A DNA stretch of 40,672 nt from Parcubacteria group bacterium (GTDB lineage: Bacteria > Patescibacteriota > Patescibacteriia > Patescibacteriales > GWC2-42-12): NCBI GenBank assembly GCA_016188785.1, contig JACPHD010000007.1:1-40672 (forward strand), in the 5' to 3' direction. How positions within the stretch are numbered: the stretch's first letter is position 1; every line of letters starts with the position of its first letter. Under the pieces are notes generated by a model that saw only the letters and a program-made list of their open reading frames with translations, made no database searches and had not been told where the DNA came from. Positions 17,001 to 23,700 of this stretch are shown here, piece after piece. The translations under genes and the position numbers were made by a program.

Positions 17001-17691
17001 CGCCTGACGAAACATCAATTAAAGCGGCAACAGCGCCGGTAATTGCCACACCTTCGGTTGGTTTGGCAATCGTCGCGGTAATAATATCAGTCAGCTTGAA
17101 TCTGTTGGCAGCTAAAGCCGCTTCATTAGCGATCTTTGAAGCCGTGCCGTCAGCATTGATGTAAAACACATCAGGCGAGGCGCCAAACTTGACTAAACTG
17201 CCCTGTGGATAAGCGGTCGCGCTTACAATGGACACGCTAATCTTGTAGTTAGTAAAAAAAGCATCTGGCACGTCAATAATCCGTTTGTTCCACATACTGC
17301 CGTATAAAGTCGCGGCTGTCGCTTCATCAGGAATAGCTAATAAATTGCCATTCGCGGTTACGGCATAGACTTTCGGATTAGTAGTAATTTTAACTAATTT
17401 AGTGCCTGGTCTTACAGTGACATTAGCTCCTAATGGTAGCGCTTCTAACTCGCTTTGAGGAATAGTTACCACTCCGGAGAAGTCCGAGTACCAGGAAAAA
17501 TAAGTTTGCTCATTAGGGAAAACATATCTTTTGCCGTCAGCGGCCAAGTAATAAACGGACGAGAGTCCGCTCATCTTGATTAAGTCACCGGCTACAGCGA
17601 CAGCGCCGGCCTCAGGGGCCACGACTACGCTCATTGATAGAACCGTGACAAAAATTACACCGGCGGCAAAAATTTTCTTAAATCTTTCCAT
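14089..17691 (-). CDS. S-layer-like secreted surface protein
   Basis: A 1200-residue secreted protein. The signal peptide covers about residues 1-30 ('FAAGVIFVTVLSMSVVVAPE', then AGA). Residues about 36-205 hold three copies of a short beta motif ('VYYLAADGKRYVFPNEQTYF', 'VYAVTANGNLLAIPDEATA', 'VFYINADGTASKIANEAAL'), a pattern I associate with Patescibacteria S-layer-like proteins. The rest is Ala/Thr/Ser/Gly-rich predicted beta sandwich, with repeated units such as 'DVKVKNLKFKRTGISAD', 'EDIKVQNLDIQ' and 'NIDIKQLAFNF'. There is no membrane anchor or Cys-rich part. It has its own promoter and a strong terminator, as expected for an abundant product. The ribosome site AGAAAGGAT lies 12 bases before the ATG. 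Glycosylation by the nearby ligase-like proteins is inference. Confidence 0.82.
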   Translation of the reverse strand: MERFKKIFAAGVIFVTVLSMSVVVAPEAGAVAVAGDLIKMSGLSSVYYLAADGKRYVFPNEQTYFSWYSDFSGVVTIPQSELEALPLGANVTVRPGTKLVKITTNPKVYAVTANGNLLAIPDEATAATLYGSMWNKRIIDVPDAFFTNYKISVSIVSATAYPQGSLVKFGASPDVFYINADGTASKIANEAALAANRFKLTDIITATIAKPTEGVAITGAVAALIDVSSGAGGVAGAGTGLTAALAADTPASATVITDTTAVTGNGQANVSFVKVNFTAAADGDVKVKNLKFKRTGISADTDLDNLYLYDGATRLTDGSSISSNFVTFNNASGLFTVAKGTTKSITLVGDMNFAATSGKTIGFGVVAATDVVTDGAAVSGTFPASGNLMSTANATDLGKLTFTSGSFNIPTGVDTSITPANDQEVWRFTLQSTSQELKVERLKMTAVGSIQLTDLKNLKLSISGAQVGPIVAAMTTGNVVDFDLTAAPLVVPKGSSKTVSVRADITNGSTRTFYMSFQNQQDIIVKDASYNVYIEPYQAGTFTVIKPGSSANWLIAAGDLAVSRASNSPTNDVAVDATNQTLAIFDFTASGEDIKVQNLDIQANIVGGANGGILNGKVVVTGAKDTAADTQLGTTKNLTEATDVNFTFGSTFIVKAGTTAKVKIVGDVKTTTSTSYAGGETVAITIGTGSSNVQRMTSLGTLNRPATDTTAFILNITSAALTATKFSGFGNQTVAAGTNDAKLSSFVIGAGAAEGVTVNSITIALTAANANSSTITRMYIKDHATGAALGDIKTSISTSNIYTVSFNLAASNGKVIDLYGDIKSGANVGSWIANVSADGVGLNTSKAVTGGSATNAMQTITVGSGSLTATNGAKPTAAILIGGSTGNNLAQFTFSAANEGFTIDKLKLKVPNNFATSTTGITIKYRDKAGATQQSTQVLAFAAADVSATATYAGLTLYVPANGSANLDVYVDLTSVGTGAGASGASGAITFDWNEGFNATGDSGTSVTTVGSADLTNNTFYVRKSKPTFALLDAGTAPTTRLFKFSVVADNAGNIDIKQLAFNFVTSSATITSVKLFDSQGTALTTTGLTPTWNGTSANVSLLDSAIDDTVETIGPVAVTYEVRGTVSSFVKNTSTITVSFAADTTAGATVGAFTAGADGTYTANEGNIWSDRSASAHTTATADWTNGFLLKDMTTSQSF

Positions 17692-17818
17692 AGAAAATTT
17701 ATCCTTTCTCGCTTTTTAAATTATCTTAAAAGCAAGTTGATTAATTAATTTTGGTGAAACCTCTCGCGTCGCGAGATCGACCTTTTAGTTTTACCGCAAT
17801 CCGCTTAATGCGGATTAG
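17692..17818 (-). promoter_or_regulatory. Leader of the S-layer-like gene with two small palindromes
   Basis: The inferred transcript leader is about 127 bases. It contains AATCCGC/GCGGATT (17798-17804 and 17810-17816) and TCTCGCGTCGCGAGA (17762-17776). They could be RNA stems affecting stability or translation, or DNA sites. The word AAAGGTCGA next to the second one also occurs in the leader of the 372-residue secreted protein (29418-29426). Confidence 0.4.
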
Positions 17819-17824
17819 ACAGCT

Positions 17825-17852
17825 ATTATATGAATAATTGCTCGCTAATCAA
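17825..17852 (-). promoter_or_regulatory. Promoter of the S-layer-like gene
   Basis: On the minus strand TTGATT (17847-17852) and a perfect TATAAT (17825-17830) are 16 bases apart, a good sigma-70 housekeeping arrangement. Transcription would start near 17818. Confidence 0.55.
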
Positions 17853-17902
17853 CACTAACCGATATAATTTAAATTTCTAAAAAATTAACTTCAAAAATTT
17901 AC

Positions 17903-18016
17903 AAATTTTCAATGACCAATTTTCAATGAATTTTCAATTATTTAATTTTCAATTGAAAATTAAAAATTAAATAATTTAATCATTATTTGAAAATTGAAAA
18001 TTGGGATTTGAAAATT
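17903..18016. repeat. AT-rich ATTTTCAA/TTGAAAAT palindromic element (second copy)
   Basis: Near-copy of 12411-12522 with the same TTTTCAATGAATTTTCAATT core. It fills the rest of the 323-base gap before the S-layer-like gene, and it supplies the stop codon of the DUF5667-type gene at 18015-18017. Confidence 0.8.
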
Positions 18017-18860
18017 AATTTGTGCTCGTTGCCGTTTCGCTCTCACCTTTAACCCGTCCAGAGCTTGCCGAAGGAACCTGGCCGTCTTTATCTGCCTGGC
18101 TAATTACTTTATTAACTTCCTCCAATTTATCAATGCTTTGATTATAATTTTTTTGATCAAATAATTCTTCCGCTTCTTCCAGGGCTTTATCCGGAGTAGT
18201 CGTGGCCGCCGGCTTAACCGGTTCAGAAATTTCCATTCTTTGATTATTCTTGCCTAAATTGGCTCCGAAAACTTCCGGCTCTTCTTTATTTTCTTCATTT
18301 TCTTTATTCTTATTTTCAGCCGCTTTGATCGTAGTTAGCCTGTTTTTAACCTGTTTGATTTCTTTTTTAAAGTCTTGCGATAATTGTTTTACTTTTTCAC
18401 CTTGCTTATCAGCCGGCTCTTTAGCCTCTTCTAAAACTTGAGTTATTTCTTTGGCTCGGTTGGCGGCGAATTCCAAACCCAATTTAACTTTATCTTTTTC
18501 ATTAAAAGTTATAACTAGCTGGGTTTTTTCGCTGATAATTTTGGCGATATATAACGAGTCGCCGGGTTTGGAATTTTTTGCAGCATAAACTCCGCCGATG
18601 CCAATTACTAGAATCAAGACGCTGATTAAAGCCGTTACCCAAACCGATTTAGACATGTCAATAAAAATTTTACCCGGCATAATAGTCTGCCAAATTATTC
18701 TTAAATTTGATTCTGATTTATTGGCCGTGGCGCCGGCGGAAATCTGGCTATGCAAAATCTCCCGATAATTTTTCTTCCAATCATCATCGGGTTTAATGGT
18801 TTTTAAATTATTTAATTTTTTGATAAGTTCTTTTTCGTTCACCCCGTTAGAAGTTTGCAT
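18015..18860 (-). CDS. DUF5667-type membrane protein, possible anti-sigma partner
   Basis: A 281-residue protein. Residues 1-70 are cytoplasmic, with a short helical 'LIKKLNNLKTIKPDDDWKKN' region. A single membrane helix spans about 73-93. The outer part starts 'NSKPGDSLYIAKIISEKTQL', the DUF5667-like pattern, and continues as a long coiled coil with a Lys/Glu-rich low-complexity tail. The sigma factor gene lies directly upstream (73-base gap), and this one-helix plan suggests a membrane anti-sigma or signal protein. No zinc anti-sigma motif is visible. The start 'MQTSNGV' overlaps a TCTAACGGGGT repeat arm. The C-terminal 'VPSASSGRVKGES' also looks repeat-derived. Confidence 0.75.
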   Translation of the reverse strand: MQTSNGVNEKELIKKLNNLKTIKPDDDWKKNYREILHSQISAGATANKSESNLRIIWQTIMPGKIFIDMSKSVWVTALISVLILVIGIGGVYAAKNSKPGDSLYIAKIISEKTQLVITFNEKDKVKLGLEFAANRAKEITQVLEEAKEPADKQGEKVKQLSQDFKKEIKQVKNRLTTIKAAENKNKENEENKEEPEVFGANLGKNNQRMEISEPVKPAATTTPDKALEEAEELFDQKNYNQSIDKLEEVNKVISQADKDGQVPSASSGRVKGESETATSTN

Positions 18861-18920
18861 AATATTTATAATTGCGATTATCCCGTTAGGTACATTTTTC
18901 CCAGAAACTTCTAACGGGGT
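18841..18920. repeat. ACCCCGTTAGAA palindromic element between sigma and DUF5667-type genes
   Basis: Arms ACCCCGTTAGAAGTT (18841-18855) and AACTTCTAACGGGGT (18906-18920) are perfect complements. A third partial copy, TCCCGTTAGG, lies at 18881. The start codon of the gene at 18015-18860 lies just inside the left arm. Related elements lie at 20627-20700 and 29288-29385. Confidence 0.85.
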
Positions 18921-18933
18921 TCATATTTGAAAA

Positions 18934-19497
18934 TTAAATTTCTTTATTCACGAGCTCTTTTAGCGCTCCCACCGCCCGAAAAATTAACACCCTGACATTG
19001 CCTTTGGTCTTATCTAAAATCTCGGCGATCTCTTTGATTGAAAGTTCGTTGACGAAACGTAAAATTATTACCTCGCGATACTCATCTTTTAATTCCGGCA
19101 ATTTAGTTTCTAAAACCAAAAGATCAAATTTTAATTCCATGGCTTTGGCTATGTTTAGTTTGTCATCAATAATTTCAATCCTGTTATCAACGTCCAGGCT
19201 CATAACTTCTCTGTCTTTATTTTTTCTATAATGATCAATGATTAAATTTCTGGCGATTTTATAGAGCAGAGCTTTTAAAGTTTTTGGCTCTTTTAAACTG
19301 TTTTCCAAAATATAGCTCCAAGTTTTTAAAAAAACGGCTGAACATAAATCTTCGGCTTCTTCCCGACTGCCTACTTTAAAATAAATAAATCTATAAAGCT
19401 GATCTATATATAAATCATAAGCCTTAATAAAGGCTTGTTTGTCGTTTTTTTTAATTTTGTATAATAACAATTTTTCTTCTATTTTGCCGATGTTCAT
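18934..19497 (-). CDS. ECF-type sigma-70 family RNA polymerase sigma factor
   Basis: A 187-residue sigma factor with region 2 at about residues 24-95 ('DLYIDQLYRFIYFKVGSREE', then 'AEDLCSAVFLKTW') and region 4 at about 130-184 ('DEYREVIILRFVNELSIKE', then 'IAEILDKTKGNVRVLIFRA'). There is no region 3, so it is ECF-type. It would direct RNA polymerase to a special promoter set. The gene just downstream encodes a one-helix membrane protein that may hold it inactive. Two TATAAT words lie just upstream (19502-19507 and 19512-19517), so the leader could be very short. A link to envelope genes is inferred from position only. Confidence 0.9.
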   Translation of the reverse strand: MNIGKIEEKLLLYKIKKNDKQAFIKAYDLYIDQLYRFIYFKVGSREEAEDLCSAVFLKTWSYILENSLKEPKTLKALLYKIARNLIIDHYRKNKDREVMSLDVDNRIEIIDDKLNIAKAMELKFDLLVLETKLPELKDEYREVIILRFVNELSIKEIAEILDKTKGNVRVLIFRAVGALKELVNKEI

Positions 19498-19635
19498 TTT
19501 AATTATACTTAATTATACGAAAAAAATTAGTTATTGTTACAGTAAATAATAAACAATAGCTATTTATAGCTATAATGTTGGATTCAGCCCAGCGGATATA
19601 TCAAGCATAATAACATATAGATGGGTAAAAAGCAA

Positions 19636-19697
19636 AATGACAAATCCAAATATAAAAAATTGATTTATTTGTCATTTGTCATTGGAAATTTGTCATT
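19636..19697. repeat. AATGACAAAT palindromic element
   Basis: AATGACAAATCCAAAT on the left is matched imperfectly by ATTGGAAATTTGTCATT on the right, with extra ATTTGTCATT copies inside. It occupies part of the 378-base gap between the sigma factor gene and the HTH gene. The other contents of the gap are the three operator-like sites and very AT-rich DNA. Confidence 0.6.
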
Positions 19698-19755
19698 ATT
19701 TAAGATACTCTTGCCTTTTTAAAAGTAATATGTAAAAATATAAATATATTACTTT

Positions 19756-19868
19756 AGTCTAATATGACGTGGACTTTGGCTAGATTATAAAATAATAAGA
19801 CTTTAGTCTACATTGTTGTAGACTAAAGTCTTATTATTCATAAACTTAAGTCTACATTATTGTGGACT
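19756..19868. promoter_or_regulatory. Three matching 20-nt inverted-repeat sites before the HTH gene
   Basis: Sites are AGTCTAATATGACGTGGACT (19756-19775), AGTCTACATTGTTGTAGACT (19805-19824) and AGTCTACATTATTGTGGACT (19849-19868). All are 20 bases with AGTCTA/TRGACT ends, at start spacings of 49 and 44 bases. The middle one is extended to a perfect 22-bp stem (19791-19838). The last ends 7 bases before the HTH start codon, so a bound protein would block expression. Confidence 0.7.
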
Positions 19869-19875
19869 TAACTAT

Positions 19876-20160
19876 ATGGCAGAAGAAAAAACTCAAATCC
19901 AACCAAATAATAAAAAATTTGATAATAATGAGATTAAAACTCCTATTTGGCTTTCTGTTTCCGAAGCCGCCAAGATCGGCGGTGTTCAGACAAAAACTAT
20001 CCGCCGCGCCATCCAATATAATAAAGTTAAATATAAAATAATCAGCAACCGCTATTCAATTGACCTAGCTTCCTTAATAGCTTTACTGCAAACCAAAACT
20101 AAATTAAAAAATAAACTAAATCAATTCGGACTGGGCCAATATGTGGATAAGTGGAAATAA
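19876..20160 (+). CDS. Small helix-turn-helix DNA-binding protein
   Basis: A 94-residue protein with an excisionase/MerR-like winged HTH at residues 25-68. 'WLSVSEAAKIGGVQTKTIRR' is the helix-turn-helix, and 'KVKYKIISNRYSIDLASLIA' is the wing and its follow-up. The N-terminus is polar and disordered, and the C-terminus is Lys-rich and helical. Neither an effector nor a catalytic domain is present. The three matching inverted-repeat sites right before the gene suggest it binds them and controls itself. It could also be an architectural or excisionase-like factor. It stands alone between the sigma factor gene and the giant surface-protein gene. Confidence 0.8.
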   Translation: MAEEKTQIQPNNKKFDNNEIKTPIWLSVSEAAKIGGVQTKTIRRAIQYNKVKYKIISNRYSIDLASLIALLQTKTKLKNKLNQFGLGQYVDKWK

Positions 20161-20241
20161 ATGAAAATGACAAATGACAAATTTTCAATGACAAAACTAT
20201 GAAAGTTGTCCGAAACAAACTATCCTAAAAGCGCCGTCCAG

Positions 20242-20377
20242 ACTGTCCGAGAACTGTCATTCCGACCCCGCACTTGATGCGGGGGAGGAATCGCTTAAAG
20301 GTAGAAACTGCTAATTTAAGGGATTTCTCCCCCGCGGATGCGTGGTCAAAATGACAAAAAATGAATTCTCGGACAGT
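20242..20377. repeat. Compound palindromic element
   Basis: The outer arms ACTGTCCGAGAA (20242-20253) and TTCTCGGACAGT (20366-20377) enclose a GTCATTCCGACCCCGC...GTCAAAATGAC element with inner CCCCCGC/GCGGGGG stems. It lies in the 514-base gap between the HTH gene and the giant gene. That gap also holds a promoter-like pair, a structured region and the element at 20627-20700. Confidence 0.75.
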
Positions 20378-20435
20378 TGCCAGAAAAAATATTCGAACAA
20401 TCTATTATTTTAAAAACTATTTAATTATATTTTTC

Positions 20436-20464
20436 TTGTGGTGCGGATATTTTTATGTTATAAT
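20436..20464 (+). promoter_or_regulatory. Promoter-like pair before the giant gene
   Basis: TTGTGG (20436-20441) and TATAAT (20459-20464) are separated by 17 bases. Transcription would start near 20471, giving a leader of about 200 bases to the gene at 20675. Confidence 0.5.
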
Positions 20465-20470
20465 TATAAA

Positions 20471-20602
20471 ATAAAACAATTTAATCCCCATGCATGTTTT
20501 ATTTTATATTATTATTTTTCCAGCCTAAGCTGAAAAAACTTTTTATTTTACATATTATAAATTATAAAATCGGCTAATTTTTTAATTGGCCGATTTTTTG
20601 TT
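20471..20602 (+). ncRNA. Structured leader or small RNA ending in an intrinsic terminator
   Basis: Three hairpins follow the promoter-like pair. They are AAAATAAAACA/TGTTTTATTTT (20468-20478 and 20495-20505), TTTTCCAGC/GCTGAAAA (20516-20532), and a terminator-like stem at 20566-20579 and 20584-20597 with a run of T (20594-20599). The layout fits an attenuator in the leader of the giant gene, or an independent RNA of about 130 bases. No known RNA family was recognised. Confidence 0.45.
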
Positions 20603-20626
20603 ATTAAATTTTCATGAAAACTATGA

Positions 20627-20700
20627 ACCCCGTTAGAAATTTATTCTAAAACGAGGTTTATAAAAAACGAACTTATGATAAACAAAATTTCTAACGGGGT
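20627..20700. repeat. ACCCCGTTAGAAA palindromic element overlapping the giant gene start
   Basis: Arms ACCCCGTTAGAAAT (20627-20640) and ATTTCTAACGGGGT (20687-20700) are perfect complements, with a diverged extra copy between. The start codon at 20675 lies inside, and the right arm encodes 'ISNGV' of the giant protein. Confidence 0.88.
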
Positions 20701-23700
20701 GAAAACATTTAAAAATCTGGCAAAAAAATTCGTGGTTGGTTTAACCATAACCGCGACTGTGCTTTGGAGCATGAGTTCTTCCTTATTAATTCCAACCTTG
20801 CCGGCTAAGGCCGCTTTAATCAGTCCTAACGTCATCGGCTTAATCAACGGTAATTTCCCTGACGCTCCCATTAAGGCCAGTTCGGCAGCTACGGCGATTG
20901 TTAAATTAAATATCTCTGCTTCGGCGGCCAATCAGACCCTGCAAGCGGTTACCGTAGCTTTTACCACCAGTCCGGGAACTTTTGCTACTACCACTTTAGC
21001 TAATATCACAGCTAACACCAGTTCTGGCGTAGCTTTATATAATGATTCTGCCGGCAATGTAGGCAGTTTAGTCGCCACCTCAACAACCGGCTGGACCGGC
21101 CTGACCAGTAATATCACCTTAACGCCCCAGCCGGCAATTTCCATCGGCACGGCCACCAGCACTTTTTATGTGGTGATCAGAACTTCAGGCACAGCCGCGA
21201 ATAATTACCAAATTATGGCCACGATTCCGGCTAATAGCGTAATTACTTCTAATGGCAGTGGCCCGGCCGCCGACTACACGGCCAATTCATTCAGAGTGGA
21301 CACGGCTGTGCCAAGTATTACCAGTGTTACCGGTAATAGCGGCAGTCCTAATTTAACCGTAACCTTTTCCGAGCCGGTGCAGAAATCTGGCGGCGGCGCT
21401 TTAACCGCCAATCAATTTACTTTTGTTGACAATGGCACTACCACCGGCCACAGCACCAGTACGGCCTCTCATATGGCTGGACACCCGGTTGCCACCGTAA
21501 CTTTAACCGCTAATACAGACTCGGGCGATTTTGACGGCACACCCAGCACTTTGGCGGCCGCCACTAGCACCATTACTGATATGGCCGGCAACGTGGTCGC
21601 GCCTACGGCCGTGCCTCTGACCAGCCCGATTACCATTACCACTTATGTGGTGCCTACGGCCACGACCACGGCGGTTTATTCGGCCAGCAACCCTTTAGTA
21701 ACTTTCGCGGCTACCGGCGGCAATGGCATTTATACTTGGAGCGATGTTGGTACCAGCCTGACGCCGACTAGTTTATCTTTAAGCGCCGGCGGCGTGCTTA
21801 CCGGCACCGCCACCAGCTCTATGGGCAACTACCAGGTGCTAATAAAAGTAGCGGACAATGCGGTTCCCGCAGCCAGCACCACTAAAAATTTTACTATCAA
21901 TGTGGGCACTGCCGGCGGCGCCGTGCCTGGCATATCCAATATCACTCCAGGCGGCGGCGCGACCAGCACAACTCCTACCTTAACCATTACCGGCAGTAAT
22001 ACTAATTTTTCCTCTGCCAGCGTAGTTACGTTTACTATGCCACAGGGTGTCAATGGAACCGTTGGTATAACTGGCAACGGCGCAGTATCAGCTATCAGCG
22101 CCACTTCTCTGTCCGTGCCAATTACCATAGCGGCCGGAGCCACGGTCGGCGCTAGAGACGTTAAAGTTACTACTGGCTCACAAATTGTTTTTATGCCGTC
22201 CGGCTTTAGCGTATTTGCCGGCGGCGGCGCGACCGGTTTGGGTTTAAATTTACCAACCGATGCGGCCACTAATGTTTCAGTAACTCAAGGCTCGCCCAAT
22301 TTTAATTTTAATCCTTCTACCAACGCGGGCGTTAATTCTTATCGCCTGACCATAAAACCTAATTCTGATTTTTCCGGCACAGCTTTATGGGATTATGTTT
22401 TTCCCATTCCGGCCCTAATGTCTACTAGCCATTGCGGCGCTTCAACTTGTAATGTGAGTTTCGGCGCCGGGCAATTTATGCCCATCACTCAAGCCACTCA
22501 ATTAGCCGCCAATACCACTTATTATTGGAATGTCCGCACTTATTCGCAAATGCCTGGCAACGTTAGCGATTCAAACGTGCCCTTAGAAATGACCGCGGTG
22601 CGCAGTTTCACTTCCACTGCTGAAATTGCCGACAATGCTCCGCCTTCAATTGACCACCAGCCGATTTTCTCGGCCCAGGCCAGCACGGCTTTAAATATTT
22701 TCGCCCGCGTCATGGATAACATCGCTAATGCCAGCACCACGCCGGCTTTAACCACTAAAGTCTTGTACTGCGCTACGGCCGGCTGTACGCCGACCGACGC
22801 CACCGGCTCATCCACGGCGATTTCTATTGGCAACGGTTATTTTAAATATACTATTCCGGCTGGAGCTAGCGGTGTGGGCGCGGCCGGCGCGCTTGTCCGT
22901 TATTGGCTCCAGGCTAATGACGGCACCAATACTACCTGGTATAAAAATACTGGCGATGCGCCGTTCCAACTTACTACTGCGGCCGCCGGTTCAGCCACTA
23001 TTACCGGCACAGTGATGGATAACGCGGGCACACCCGCGGCCATTCTCGGCGCCACCGTCTCTATAAAAGGCACCGGCTTTAACACTACCACGGCCGCAGA
23101 CGGCACTTATACTTTAAGTAATCTTTCTCCGGGAACTTATGATATCGTAGCGGTTAGAACCGGTTATACCGACAGCATCATAAACGGTATACCGGCCGGA
23201 GCCACTGGCATTAACTTTACCCTGTATTCGGGCGGCGGCGGCGGCTTTGGCGGCGATACCACCAGGCCGCACCTTAAATTTAGCGGCCCGCCGGATAATG
23301 GTATGGCTCCGGGCAATGATTCTAACTTTAAAATTTTTATGGCTTTTGATAAAGCCATGAATCAAACCGTCATAACTAACAGCGGTAATATAACGGTCAA
23401 CTCGCTTAATCCCCTGACCGGCGCTTTAACTAATATCACGGCTAGCGGCACTCTAACTTATTATCAAAACGCTCCGCCAGCCGGCGCGCCCGCGGAAAAC
23501 AATTTAGCCATCTGGTCCTTAACTAGCCCCAATACTTTTGGCGATAATAAAACCATTGTGGTGAAAATAACGCCAAGCGTGGCGGATACGGCCAATAATG
23601 CCATTCAGGGCAACCAGCCGGACGGCTCTTATGCTTTTTCTTTTACTACTAATAAGGTAGCCGACTTTACCAGCTTTAACACCAGCACTGGCGCTTTCTC

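Noticed and set aside
20614-20649. Short frame 'MKTMNPVRNLF' before the giant gene, as a leader peptide
   Set aside because: It is mainly the translation of the ACCCCGTTAGAAA repeat arm, with no ribosome site and no codon run suggesting attenuation.
20161-20674. Integrase, RAYT transposase or tRNA gene to explain the repeats or insertions
   Set aside because: I looked here and across the other gaps and frames and found none. The repeat families and the module array have no visible mobilising enzyme in the window apart from the GIY-YIG protein.
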